A stretch of 64,000 nt of DNA. Origin: Xanthobacter flavus. GTDB taxonomy: Bacteria > Pseudomonadota > Alphaproteobacteria > Rhizobiales > Xanthobacteraceae. Of the stretch, positions 9,374-18,194 are shown piece after piece. The stretch's first letter is position 1. Each line of letters starts with the position of its first letter. The notes under the pieces are model-generated. The model was not told the origin of the DNA, made no database searches, and saw nothing but the letters and a program-made list of their open reading frames with translations. Both the position numbers and the translations under genes were made by a program. Location of the stretch: assembly GCF_017875275.1 (NCBI RefSeq), contig NZ_JAGGML010000001.1, positions 3,865,001-3,929,000 on the forward strand, read 5' to 3'.

Positions 9374-9476
9374 TTTCTTATGTCTTTTCGAATGCTGCTC
9401 CCGCGATACGATGCTTGCAATAGGGGCACGCCATCGCAATGGCGTAAATTTAAGCAATCAAGAGGAAGCAATTGGG

Positions 9477-10535
9477 ATGCAAGCCGTTTTGAGCGATCGA
9501 GGAAGCCGCAAAGTGGTGGTTGCTGCGGCGCACGTCGCGGCACCCCCCTTCGACTTAGCCGGCGGCGTTGCGAAGGCAATCGAGGTCATTTCGGATGCCG
9601 CTCGGGCGGGTGCCCGTCTCGTGGTGTTCCCGGAGTCGTTCATACCCGGCTTTCCGATCTGGAGCGGCCTCTACCGACCCATAGATGCGCACCGCTTCTT
9701 TCGCCGGTTTGCCGAAAGCGCGCTCCTTTCGGATCGAGGCCCAATAACCGAAATCGCGGCCGCTGCCGCGCGCCACCGAATTTTCGTGAGTCTCGGCTTC
9801 TGTGAAGTTTCTCCGACGAGCCCGGGCTGCATGTGGAATTCGCAGGCGCTCATTTCGGATGCCGGCGAGATCGTGAACCTGCACCGCAAGCTGGTGCCGA
9901 CCTTCTACGAGCAGCTTTCCTGGAACCGCGGAGATGCCGCGGGCCTGCGAGTCGTGGAGACCTCGTTCGCCCGTATCGGCGGGCTGATCTGCGGTGAGAA
10001 CAACAACCCGCTCGCCCGCTACGTGCTGATGAGCGAGGGCGAGGAGATTCACTGCTCCTGCTATCCCGCGATCTGGCCCTTCCGCAATCCGCTGGGCAGC
10101 GCCCCCTATGATCTGAAGGATGCCATCCGCTTCCGCACCGCGGCCCATGCCTTCGAGGCCAAGGTCTTTTGCGTGGTCGCCGCCGGGGTGCTGGACGACG
10201 CCACGGTCGCCGCCGTGAGCGAAGGCGATGAGGAGGTCGCGCAGATGATGCGGGCGTGTCCGCGCGCCTCATCCATGATCGTGGGACCCAACGGCGAGGT
10301 TCTGGCGGAACGGCCACCGGAGACCGAGGGGCTGGTGGTTGCGGAGATCGACCTCTCGACGCTGGTGGAGCTCAAGCAGCACCACGACATGGCCGGTTAT
10401 TACAATCGGCACGAGCTGTTTTCCCTGCGGATACGCCGCGAGCGACCGCGCCTGCTCGACAGCGTGAGCGACGCGCCAGCTGATCTCTATGGCGAGACCG
10501 AGGTGCCGGCTTCGTTCGGCGCCGCCGCGGAATAG
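9477..10535 (+). CDS. Nitrilase-family carbon-nitrogen hydrolase
   Basis: Cytoplasmic enzyme expected to hydrolyse a nitrile to carboxylic acid and ammonia. The catalytic Glu-Lys-Cys triad is complete: Glu53 (FPESFIPGFP), Lys138 (NLHRKLVPT) and Cys172 (GGLICGENNNPLARY). The CGEN context and the 352-residue length match true nitrilases rather than shorter amidases or ureidopropionases. ATG at 9477 follows an AGAGGAAG ribosome-binding site; an in-frame earlier start lacks one. It is the first gene of an operon with an ABC importer and an aldoxime-dehydratase homologue, which supports a nitrile made from, or imported with, an aldoxime. Cyanide hydratase or arylacetonitrilase specificity cannot be told apart by eye. 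Confidence 0.88.
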   Translation: MQAVLSDRGSRKVVVAAAHVAAPPFDLAGGVAKAIEVISDAARAGARLVVFPESFIPGFPIWSGLYRPIDAHRFFRRFAESALLSDRGPITEIAAAAARHRIFVSLGFCEVSPTSPGCMWNSQALISDAGEIVNLHRKLVPTFYEQLSWNRGDAAGLRVVETSFARIGGLICGENNNPLARYVLMSEGEEIHCSCYPAIWPFRNPLGSAPYDLKDAIRFRTAAHAFEAKVFCVVAAGVLDDATVAAVSEGDEEVAQMMRACPRASSMIVGPNGEVLAERPPETEGLVVAEIDLSTLVELKQHHDMAGYYNRHELFSLRIRRERPRLLDSVSDAPADLYGETEVPASFGAAAE

Positions 10536-10544
10536 GAGGAGGCC

Positions 10545-11336
10545 ATGCGCGCCACCCCCCTGCGCCGTTCCCTGCCTGGCGCGCCATTTCTGATCGGCGC
10601 CGCCGCCGTTCTCGCCTTCCTCGCCTGCTGGTGGGTCTCGGCGAGAACATTCGATCCCATGCGCGTTCCGCAGCCGGCGGATGTCTGGGATGCCGCCGTC
10701 CAGCTCGCGACCACGGGCTATGCGGGTGGGACGCTTCTCGATCACACGCTTCATTCCATTCGGCTCGCCTTCCTCGGGTTCGCGGTGGCGGCAGGTTCGG
10801 CCTTGCCCATCGGTCTGGCCATGGGCATGAGCCGGAGCGCGGAAGCGGTGTTCGGCCCCATCATCGCCTTCATACGGCCGATCCCGCCACTCGCCTGGAT
10901 TCCGCTCGCCATCATCTGGTTCGGGCTCGGCGACGGGGCCAAGATCTTCGTGATCTGGTTCACCGCGTTCGTGCCGACACTGATCAACACTTTCACCGGC
11001 GTCCGCAATGTCGACCCCAACATCATTGCCGCCGCCCGCGTGCATGGAGCCGGCACGCGCCGCCTCCTGCTAGACGTGATCCTGCCCGGCGCCGCGCCGA
11101 TGATCTTTTCGGGCCTGCGGGTGTCGCTCCAGGCATCATGGATGGCACTGGTGGCAGCGGAACTGATCGGCGCCTTCTTCGGGCTCGGCCGCGTCCTGAT
11201 GACGGCGGCGCAGGACATCTTCCCGGGCATGATCGTCGTAGCGATGGCCGCGGTGGCGGCCTGCGGGGCGACCATGACCTGGCTTCTCGGCGTCGCCGAG
11301 CGGCGCTGCCTGCCCTGGCTCAAGGTGACGCCATGA
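10545..11336 (+). CDS. ABC transporter permease (SsuC/TauC type), first
   Basis: A 263-residue inner-membrane permease with about six helices. The cytoplasmic EAA loop (INTFTGVRNVDPNIIAAARV, about residues 146-165) contacts the ATPase. The family imports sulfonates, nitrate, taurine, pyrimidine precursors and similar small organics. It begins 9 bases after the nitrilase gene and its stop overlaps the next start (ATGA), indicating translational coupling. Having two different permeases implies a heterodimeric channel. Confidence 0.9.
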   Translation: MRATPLRRSLPGAPFLIGAAAVLAFLACWWVSARTFDPMRVPQPADVWDAAVQLATTGYAGGTLLDHTLHSIRLAFLGFAVAAGSALPIGLAMGMSRSAEAVFGPIIAFIRPIPPLAWIPLAIIWFGLGDGAKIFVIWFTAFVPTLINTFTGVRNVDPNIIAAARVHGAGTRRLLLDVILPGAAPMIFSGLRVSLQASWMALVAAELIGAFFGLGRVLMTAAQDIFPGMIVVAMAAVAACGATMTWLLGVAERRCLPWLKVTP

Positions 11337-12175
11337 GCGTGGACATGCTTTCAAAAAGCGCGACGCGCCTCCCGCCCCGGCGGGCCTCCCGCCCCTGGCT
11401 GCCGCGCGGCGCCCGCCTTCCTCTGCTCTCGGCCGCCAGCATCAGCGTCGTGCTCGGATTGTGGTTCGGCCTCGCCTTGTCAGGGCTGCTGCCGAAGATG
11501 GTCCTGCCATCTCCCTGGGACGTGGCGCAGGCGCTGGTGAAGAACATTGGCGTGCCGTTTGCTGGCGCAACGCTGCAGCAGCACCTCATAGCGAGCCTCG
11601 GGCGCTTCTTCTCGGGCTTTGTCCTCGCGGTGGTGGTCGGTGTGCCGATGGGGCTCGCCATGGGCTGGTTCGCGCCCTTCCGCCACGCCATAGCGCCCTT
11701 CTTCGAGACCTTCCGCTTCATCGCTCCGCTTGCCTGGGTGCCATTTGCGGCGCTGTGGTTCGGCACGGGCATCGGAGGGCCGATCCTCATCGTCTTCTCG
11801 GGTGCTTTCGCGGCCTGCGTCATCAATACGTTCCGTGGCACGCAGATGACCGATGAACGGCTCATCGAGGCATGCCGCACCATGGGGGCGAGCAACTTCA
11901 GGCTCATCGTGGACGTGCTTCTGCCCTCTGCTTTGCCATCCATCATGGCCGGGGTCCGCGTTGCGGCGGCGCTGGGGTGGCAATCGCTGATCGGGGCCGA
12001 GTTGATCGTGGCCTCTTCGGGGGTCGGCTATCTCATCGTGCAGGGGCAGGGCTCGGTGGAAACGCCCATCGTCATGGCCGGCATGGCGACCATCGGCTTC
12101 ATCGGGCTCGTCATCGACCTTGGCCTACGGCAGATCGACGCCCGGATCGGGCGCAACTGGAGGACGGGCGCATGA
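11333..12175 (+). CDS. ABC transporter permease (SsuC/TauC type), second
   Basis: A 280-residue partner permease. A short basic N-terminus precedes the first helix (about residues 32-52), and the EAA-like loop INTFRGTQMTDERLIEACRT lies near residue 163. The chosen ATG at 11333 overlaps the preceding stop; longer upstream versions would run through the previous gene. The stop overlaps the ATPase start in the same ATGA way. Together with its neighbours it forms a complete importer. Confidence 0.9.
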   Translation: MSVDMLSKSATRLPPRRASRPWLPRGARLPLLSAASISVVLGLWFGLALSGLLPKMVLPSPWDVAQALVKNIGVPFAGATLQQHLIASLGRFFSGFVLAVVVGVPMGLAMGWFAPFRHAIAPFFETFRFIAPLAWVPFAALWFGTGIGGPILIVFSGAFAACVINTFRGTQMTDERLIEACRTMGASNFRLIVDVLLPSALPSIMAGVRVAAALGWQSLIGAELIVASSGVGYLIVQGQGSVETPIVMAGMATIGFIGLVIDLGLRQIDARIGRNWRTGA

Positions 12176-12999
12176 GCGGCATCTCATTCAACGACGTCAC
12201 CCGCTCCTTCGAGCGCAAAGGCGGCACCTACCAGGCCCTCGAGCCCGTCTCCCTTCACGTTCCGGATGGCGAGTTCGTGGCCATCGTCGGCCCCTCCGGC
12301 TGCGGCAAGACGACCTTGCTCCGCCTTGCCGCGGGGCTCGACCATCCGACGACCGGCAGCGTGACCGTGGGCGGCCGGACGGTCTCGGGCCCCGGCCCCG
12401 ACCGGGCTGTGGTGTTCCAGCAGTTTGCCCTCCTGCCATGGAAGACAGTGCGTCAGAACATCGGTTTCGGCCTCAAATGCCGTGGTTTGGGCGAAGCCGA
12501 AGCGCGCCCGCTCGTGGACCGCTATCTCGCCACCATGCGCCTCGAAGGCCACGGCGATAGCTATCCCCACCAATTGTCGGGCGGCATGCAGCAGCGGGTT
12601 GCCATCGCCCGCTCCTTCATCCTGGAGCCCGAGGTTCTGCTGATGGACGAGCCCTTCGGAGCGCTCGATGCGCAGACCCGGATCGAAATGCAGGAGGAAC
12701 TCATCCGCCTCACGGCGGGCCAGCGCCGTACCGTGCTGTTCATCACCCATTCCGTGGAGGAGGCAACCTATCTGGCCGATCGCGTGGTGGTGATGGCGGG
12801 CCGGCCTGGTTCCATCCGCGAGATCATCGACGTTGCCGCCCTCCGCAAGTCCGAATGCTGGGCGGAGCGCACTGTCGAGGAGGTTATGGAACTGGACTCG
12901 TTCATCCGCATCCGCACGCGGCTCTGGCGCCTCCTTCGCTCCGCCGGTGCGCACCCGGCGGGCGACGCCACCGACCGCAATCTCTCCATCGCCTCGTGA
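12172..12999 (+). CDS. ABC transporter ATP-binding protein (SsuB/TauB type)
   Basis: A 275-residue ATPase that energises the importer. Walker A is GPSGCGKTT (residues 40-48), the signature is LSGGMQQ (135-141) and Walker B is LLMDEP (156-161), followed by the D-loop GALDAQT and the switch His in FITHSVEEA. The PWKT element near residue 90 is typical of the nitrate/sulfonate/taurine subfamily. It starts by a 4-base overlap with the second permease. All catalytic elements are present. Confidence 0.93.
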   Translation: MSGISFNDVTRSFERKGGTYQALEPVSLHVPDGEFVAIVGPSGCGKTTLLRLAAGLDHPTTGSVTVGGRTVSGPGPDRAVVFQQFALLPWKTVRQNIGFGLKCRGLGEAEARPLVDRYLATMRLEGHGDSYPHQLSGGMQQRVAIARSFILEPEVLLMDEPFGALDAQTRIEMQEELIRLTAGQRRTVLFITHSVEEATYLADRVVVMAGRPGSIREIIDVAALRKSECWAERTVEEVMELDSFIRIRTRLWRLLRSAGAHPAGDATDRNLSIAS

Positions 13000-13058
13000 C
13001 GACGGCGCAAACGACAAAAAACAGCCTTCCAAGAATCCAGGGGACAGGAGTCAAAGCC

Positions 13059-14114
13059 ATGACCAGTCGCAGCCCGACTATCGCCGGCACGCTTTTTGCG
13101 GCCGGATTGATTTTTTCTGCCGTAGTCCCGGCTACTGCCGAAGCCGAGCCCGTGAACATCTCCTATCAGCCGGCTCTCTACTGGTCACTTCCATTCTATA
13201 TCGCCACGGAGCGGGGCTGGTGGAAGGATGTCGGCATCGAGCCGAGCTTCTCCACCTTCCCGGCCGGCCCGCAGCAGATCGCCGCTGCGCCTTCCAAGTC
13301 CTGGGATATCGGCGGCACCGGCTCGCCGCCGGCGGTGCTTGGCGCGGTGCGCTTCAACCTCGTGACCATCGCCCTTGCCGACGATCAGTCCGACACCGCC
13401 TGGGTGGCCGCGCGCGCCAAGGATGCCGACGCTATCCTGAAGGATCCCTCCATCCTGAAGGGCAAGGAAATCCTGCTCACCACCAACTCGACCGGCCACT
13501 ACACCGCGGTGGCCTGCCTGAAGAAGATGGGCCTTGGCCCGAACGAGGTGCGCGTCGTCAATCTCGGCCCGGCCCAGGCCATCGCCGCCTATTCGTCCGG
13601 AAACGGCGCAATTGCCGCCGCGTGGCCGCCCTTCTCCTACACGCTCCAGGAAAAGGCCGACACCAAGACCCTCTGCACCGGCCGCGATGGCGGCGCAGCG
13701 GTGACCGCCGCCGTTGTGGTGCGCGCCGATTACGCGCAGGAGCATCCCGAGACGGTCGCCAAGGTGCTGGCTGTTTACCTGCGCTCCATTGCGTGGCAGA
13801 AGAAGCACCGAGCCGAGACTCTGGAATACATGAAGAAGTTCTATCCCGAGGGCGGTACGACTCTGTCCGACCAATTTATCCAGATCGATTACGATAAGCG
13901 GCCGATCTATACGCTGGACGAGCAGCTGAAGCTGTTCGACCGTTCCAAGGGGCCGTCCGTGATGGATACGTGGCACAACGACCTTGCCGAATATCTAAGG
14001 TCCACCGGGACGCTTCAAAAGACGCCTGACGCCAAGGACTACATCACGGACAAATACCTGAAGATGATCGCCGACGACCCCAAGCTTCACGCGTTTGCGA
14101 TGGACGCGAGCTGA
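13059..14114 (+). CDS. ABC substrate-binding protein (SsuA/NitT/TauT type)
   Basis: Periplasmic binding protein of 351 residues. A signal peptide (about residues 1-30, ending VVPATAEAE) precedes a type II periplasmic fold that opens with VNISYQPALYWSLPFYIATERGWW-like text, as in sulfonate/nitrate binding proteins. The ATG follows GGACAGGAG. It closes the importer set between the ATPase and the aldoxime-dehydratase homologue. The ligand is unknown; the operon suggests an aldoxime, nitrile or related nitrogen compound (inference). Confidence 0.88.
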   Translation: MTSRSPTIAGTLFAAGLIFSAVVPATAEAEPVNISYQPALYWSLPFYIATERGWWKDVGIEPSFSTFPAGPQQIAAAPSKSWDIGGTGSPPAVLGAVRFNLVTIALADDQSDTAWVAARAKDADAILKDPSILKGKEILLTTNSTGHYTAVACLKKMGLGPNEVRVVNLGPAQAIAAYSSGNGAIAAAWPPFSYTLQEKADTKTLCTGRDGGAAVTAAVVVRADYAQEHPETVAKVLAVYLRSIAWQKKHRAETLEYMKKFYPEGGTTLSDQFIQIDYDKRPIYTLDEQLKLFDRSKGPSVMDTWHNDLAEYLRSTGTLQKTPDAKDYITDKYLKMIADDPKLHAFAMDAS

Positions 14115-14122
14115 GCCGGGCG

Positions 14123-15181
14123 ATGAGTGAGCGGCCCGAACGCATCTTCCCTATGAGCCGGCCGGCGGGACATGTCCCGCCGATCGCCCGCTACTCTTCG
14201 CGCTTCGATCACCGCCCCGAGCGGCTCGCGGTGCTCTTCATGGGTATTGCGGCGGAGGAGGGCGGGCGGGCGGCGCTCGCTTTGTCCGACTTCCTGGCGA
14301 TCGCGTGCCGCTCGGCCGATGCTCCGGCCCATTTCGACCGCGCGACGTTCCTCGATGCCAACGGGCGCCGCAACAGCGTGGCGGCGCTCTATTGGCCGGA
14401 CCGCTCCGCATACGGTCGCTGGGTCGAGACGCCCGACGTGGCGGCGTGGCGCGCGGGGCACCGCGCGCTCGCCGAGGATTTCGGCCAATGGTGGGAGCCG
14501 GTGAACGTCGCACCGGACCGCTCCGAAACGATCGCGTTCGCCGAGTATCGCCGCGGCTTGTCCGCATGCCCCTTCTCCCGGCTCGAGCAAATGGGGGAGA
14601 CCGGCTACTGGGGCGCCGCGCGCGACCGCATCCCCGCCTCCGGCTGGGACCGGCTTGCGGGAGAAGTGGCCTCGCTCGTAGCCCTCGGGCGGACGTCGGA
14701 AAGCCGTGGCCTGCGCCTCGCCATCCGCCCGCCGTCGGGACTTGCGGTGATCCGCTCGGGCGTGTCCTGGTCGGCCTGCGGTGCGGAGCAGCGCGAAAGC
14801 TATGAACGCAATGTGCGGCCCAAGCTCGACGCCGGGATGGAGTATCTGCGCCGCAATCCGGTCGAGACCGGCTGCCCCGCTTTGCGGCAGGTGGTGCTGA
14901 CGGATAACGAGGGCGGGGAGCTGGAAGAAGCCTATTCCCTTGGCCTGTTCCTGTCGCTCGGCCACCTGGAGGCCTGGGCGAAGGACCATCCGACCCATCT
15001 TGCCATCTATCACCGGGCGATGGCCGAGCGGCGCAAATATCAGGAGGCGCTGGAGCTTCGCACCTATAACGAGATCTACGTGCTTGATGAGCACGCCGCC
15101 GACTTCGAGTATGTGAACTGCGATCCGTCGGTCGGCCTCATCCCCTATTTCGCCGCCCGGGTGCTGGCGTCGGGCACCTGA
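14123..15181 (+). CDS. Aldoxime dehydratase homologue (haem-dependent OxdA/OxdB family)
   Basis: Members dehydrate aldoximes to nitriles using ferrous haem b. The 352-residue length and conserved blocks match this family: YWGAARDRIP (162-171, holding the active-site Arg), SWSACG (215-220, active-site Ser), GHLEAWAKDHPTH (280-292, with His292 aligned to the proximal haem ligand) and the end block EYVNCDPSVGLIPYF. In characterised members the distal catalytic His lies in an LYHEV or LWHEV block; here the aligned text is TYNEI, putting Asn316 in that place. It follows the ABC binding protein by 8 bases and shares an operon with a nitrilase, the next enzyme of the aldoxime-nitrile pathway. The family call is strong; activity is uncertain because of Asn316. 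Confidence 0.85.
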   Translation: MSERPERIFPMSRPAGHVPPIARYSSRFDHRPERLAVLFMGIAAEEGGRAALALSDFLAIACRSADAPAHFDRATFLDANGRRNSVAALYWPDRSAYGRWVETPDVAAWRAGHRALAEDFGQWWEPVNVAPDRSETIAFAEYRRGLSACPFSRLEQMGETGYWGAARDRIPASGWDRLAGEVASLVALGRTSESRGLRLAIRPPSGLAVIRSGVSWSACGAEQRESYERNVRPKLDAGMEYLRRNPVETGCPALRQVVLTDNEGGELEEAYSLGLFLSLGHLEAWAKDHPTHLAIYHRAMAERRKYQEALELRTYNEIYVLDEHAADFEYVNCDPSVGLIPYFAARVLASGT

Positions 15182-15190
15182 TCACCGCGC

Positions 15191-15952
15191 ATGCCCGATC
15201 CCCATATTCTCACGATGGTGCTCGTCCTGTCAGCGGTGGTGGCCGTCGCAGCCGTGCTGCGCGGCTTTACCGGGTTCGGCTTCGGCCTGTTCGCCATGCC
15301 TTTCGCCTCGTTCTTTATGGATCCGGCGAGTGCAGTGCCGGTCATGCTCCTGCTCCAGCTCGCCTCCGGAGCTGTAACGCTGCGCAGCGATCTTGCGGCG
15401 GTGGACCGGAGCAGCAGCGCGGCGATCTCCGCGGCCGGCCTGCCCTTCGTCGCGGTCGGGGCAGTGCTGCTCCATCTCGCGCCACAGAATGTGGTGCGGC
15501 TGGTGGTGGGCATCGTGACCATCGGCGCAGCGCTGGCTCTGGCCTTTGCGCCGCCGGTGCGCACGCCGCGACCGAGCCTTGTGCTTACGCTTGCGGCGGG
15601 AGCATCGTCCGGATTCCTGCAGGGACTCGTCGCCATGGGCGGGCCGCCGCTCACAGCTTTCTATCTGAGAGGATGGTTTGCTCCAGCGACCGCCCGCGCA
15701 TCGATGACGCTGGTATTTTCGCTGTTCTGCGCCGCGCCCCTGCTGTTCGGCGCCCTGACCGGGCAAGTGGCAGGTCGCGCCTTTGCCCTCGCGCTGGCCT
15801 TGCTCCCGGCGTTGGTGATAGGCACCCTCATCGGAGGCATGGTTTTCAAGCGGCGTCCCAACGGGCACCGGGGCGTAGCGCTGATCGCTCTTGTTCTGGT
15901 CGGAGCGATGGCAGCCATTCGCGCCACGCTTCTCCTGATCTGCCACTGGTGA
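15191..15952 (+). CDS. TauE/SafE (TSUP) family membrane exporter
   Basis: A 253-residue protein with about eight hydrophobic helices in two repeats; the first opens with RGFTGFGFGLFAMP and the second with GLVAMGGPPLTAFYLRG, both typical of TSUP proteins. Characterised relatives export sulfite, sulfoacetate or other anions. As the last gene of the nitrilase operon it could export an acid product or an anion released from the substrate. Substrate unknown. Confidence 0.88.
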   Translation: MPDPHILTMVLVLSAVVAVAAVLRGFTGFGFGLFAMPFASFFMDPASAVPVMLLLQLASGAVTLRSDLAAVDRSSSAAISAAGLPFVAVGAVLLHLAPQNVVRLVVGIVTIGAALALAFAPPVRTPRPSLVLTLAAGASSGFLQGLVAMGGPPLTAFYLRGWFAPATARASMTLVFSLFCAAPLLFGALTGQVAGRAFALALALLPALVIGTLIGGMVFKRRPNGHRGVALIALVLVGAMAAIRATLLLICHW

Positions 15953-16004
15953 GCGCCCGGCATCCTCAACCCGATGCTGGCCGGACGCCTCGGCGCGCTG
16001 CTGA

Positions 16005-16185
16005 CGCTGGGGCCAACGGCCATAAGCCGCCGATCACGTTGCAGAACTCCGGCGGCGCACCCAGCCCACCGCCGTGAGTAGTGCCGGAAACTCTAACTTC
16101 CGGCGCTCCAACGAATGGTCTCGGATCCATGAAACTCAGGACTCTCCCTCAGACCGGAGGAGAAAAGGGGCTTAGGTCAGGGATA
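16005..16185 (+). mobile_element. 3' end relic of an IS3-family element
   Basis: The frame ending at 16077 closes with GHKPPITLQNSGGAPSPPP, like the C-terminus of IS3-family OrfB transposases. The following bases (CCGGAAACTCTAACTTCCGG, then AACTCAGGACTCTCCC, then a purine-rich end near GGTCAGG) resemble the non-coding right end of such elements. No transposase core is present. Identified from memory of such ends, so moderate certainty. Confidence 0.5.
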
Positions 16186-16204
16186 CTGTCGCCCATCGAG
16201 TTCG

Positions 16205-16280
16205 AACTGACCCCCGAAGGCGTCTAGAAAACTCAGCGCGGTTCAGTCCTCGGTGAAGTTCGCTTTGCCCATCGGGGCCT
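16205..16280 (-). mobile_element. Tiny internally deleted IS3-type relic
   Basis: On the minus strand AAGGAGGCCCC precedes ATG at 16272 and codons for MGKANFTED, then stop; this resembles the first residues of IS3-family OrfA. About 40 bases further the minus strand reads TTCGGGGGTCA, like an IS3 terminus. The pieces look like the start and end of one element joined after deletion of the middle. Confidence 0.35.
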
Positions 16281-16388
16281 CCTTGCCTCAAAATTAGGGA
16301 AGAAGGCGTCCGGGAATCTGAGGGGCTCAATCCGACCGCACGCTTGGAAGCCGATCAGGGGCGTACGAACGTCCATATCCCACCCTCC

Positions 16389-16790
16389 TCACGCTCGACC
16401 AGCCGAAACACACACGGACATTGCCTTCGGATGGATGCTGGCGACGGACTCGCTTGGCTCGGTGAGGAACCCGAACAGGTCTACTGTCTCGACACCCGTC
16501 TTCATCTTGCGGACGCACGTCCATCCCGGCGTCCAGATCCCGGCGAACAGGGCCAGCGGCCGCGCCTCTGAGAGTGCGAACCAGACGTCGCTGCCCCCGG
16601 CCTTGTTGAACTCGCTGAAGCTGGTGAACGGCACGAGGCAGCGGTTCGCGGGCCCCAGCCATCGCTGCCAGTGCTTGCTCGACGTGTTGCGGATGTTGGT
16701 CGTGCCGCGGTCCCGGCTCCAGGCGCAGCAACTGCGGAACGACCGCTTTCGGACGATGCCGCAATTGATGCCAGAATACGTCAAGCGCAT
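16389..16790 (-). pseudogene. Broken SRAP (SOS response-associated peptidase, YedK-like) gene
   Basis: Intact members protect abasic DNA sites through an N-terminal Cys2. The frame ending at 16389 carries family text: TNIRNTSSKHWQRWLGP, CLVPFTSFSEF and IHPKAM. Upstream, LLRLEP-type text lies in another frame, so there is a frameshift near 16705. The start with Cys2 and the C-terminal third after IHPKAM are missing. It is non-functional debris next to IS relics. Confidence 0.7.
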
Positions 16791-16906
16791 AATGCAATTT
16801 GAAATTATTATGAGAACGCATAGCGTGCGTGCCCTATGCTTCCGACAAGGCCGAAGTTCAATGACCGCAGCGGCCGAAAAATAAGAACATAGGGAGCAAT
16901 CGCGCC

Positions 16907-18136
16907 ATGGTCGGCCAGCACACGCTTGGGCGTGCCCTTTTCTCTGCCTTGTGCCTTGCGACGCTAGCCCCAGCCGGGACGGCTCGGGCCGAGGACGTGA
17001 AAATCGCTCTCATTGCCCCGGTCTCCGGACCGATGGCCCGGCAGGGCGACCTCATGCGCAAGGGCGCAGAGCTGGCCATCGAGGACATCAACGCCGCGGG
17101 CGGCATCAAGGCGCTTGGCGGTGCCAAGCTGTTGCTCATGGTCGAGGATGCCGGCGACAAGGTGGAGACCGCCAAGAACGCAGCCCAGCGCCTTGTCGCG
17201 AACCGCGCCGGCGTGGTGGCCGGCACTGGCGCCTGGAGTTCTTCGCTCACCCTCGCCGTGACCGAGGTCACGGAGCGGGCGGAACTGCCGTGGCTCACCC
17301 TCTCCTATGCCGACCAGATCACCAGCCGCGGCTTCAAATATGTCGTCCAGACTGTACCGGTGGCGAGCCAGCTCGCGCTCAGTTCCATGCCCACCGTGCT
17401 CGACATGGCGCAAGCCGCCTCCGGCAAGCGCCCCACCAAGGTGGCCATCATCTCCGACAGCACGGCGGCCTCGCAGGCGTTCGTGACGCCGCTACGCGAC
17501 GGCGGCTTCCAGAAGCTCGGCGTCACCGTCGTTTCCGATGACGTGTTCACGCCGCCGCTGACCGACGCCACCGCTATGATCCAGAAGCTCAGGGCCACCA
17601 GACCGGACTTCCTCCTGTTCTATTCCACCAGCTTTCCCGACGCGAAGCTGGTGCTCAACAAGATGAACGAGTTCGGTTTGGGCAAGGGCAAGCTGCCGGC
17701 AGTCACCGTGGGGGTGCAGCTCGCCAGCCCAGAGATCCTGAAGGCAGTGGGTCCCGAGTTGCTGGAAGGGCTCGTGGTGGTGGCGCCGAACTGGCCATCC
17801 AAGGCGCAGGAGGCCGCGCTGCCGGGCCTCACCCGTCGCAGCGGTGAGCCGTGGCTGGGGCAGGACACGATCAGCACCTATGGCGACGTATGGCTCATCA
17901 AGGATGCGCTGGAACGGGCCGGGTCCACTGACGGCGCCAAGCTGATGGCGGCGCTGCGCGCGACCAACCGCAGCGACGGACCGGCCGATTACTATCTCGG
18001 GGATCGCCTCGCCTTCGACCACAATGGCCGCCGGGTGGGAGGCGCCGTCGGCCTCGTCCAATGGCAGGCGGGCCTGCCCTACCTGATCTGGCCCAAAGAG
18101 GACGCCGTACGCACACCGCTTTGGCCGAAATCGTGA
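16907..18136 (+). CDS. Branched-chain-amino-acid-type ABC binding protein (LivK family)
   Basis: Periplasmic type I binding protein of 409 residues. Signal peptide about 1-28 (APAGTARAED), then VKIALIAPVSGPMARQGD, the usual opening of Leu/Ile/Val/amide-binding proteins. ATG at 16907 follows AGGGAGC. It begins an operon with LivH-, LivMG- and LivF-like genes and a cyclase-family hydrolase. In alphaproteobacteria such systems often import aromatic acids, amides or other organics; the ligand here is unknown. Confidence 0.9.
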   Translation: MVGQHTLGRALFSALCLATLAPAGTARAEDVKIALIAPVSGPMARQGDLMRKGAELAIEDINAAGGIKALGGAKLLLMVEDAGDKVETAKNAAQRLVANRAGVVAGTGAWSSSLTLAVTEVTERAELPWLTLSYADQITSRGFKYVVQTVPVASQLALSSMPTVLDMAQAASGKRPTKVAIISDSTAASQAFVTPLRDGGFQKLGVTVVSDDVFTPPLTDATAMIQKLRATRPDFLLFYSTSFPDAKLVLNKMNEFGLGKGKLPAVTVGVQLASPEILKAVGPELLEGLVVVAPNWPSKAQEAALPGLTRRSGEPWLGQDTISTYGDVWLIKDALERAGSTDGAKLMAALRATNRSDGPADYYLGDRLAFDHNGRRVGGAVGLVQWQAGLPYLIWPKEDAVRTPLWPKS

Positions 18137-18194
18137 GAGCCGGGCGGCGGATCATCCCGCCGCCCCCCGCATTCCCGAACGAGGCGGGGTGCCC

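Larger units (their letters stand above)
15953..16906. other. Gene-poor stretch of IS relics and a broken gene
   Basis: Nearly 1 kb between the TSUP gene and the Liv-type binding protein. It holds two IS3-type fragments (about 16005-16280) and the remains of an SRAP gene (16389-16790). The last 115 bases, AT-richer than the rest, should contain the promoter of the downstream ABC operon. No intact gene was found. Confidence 0.6.
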
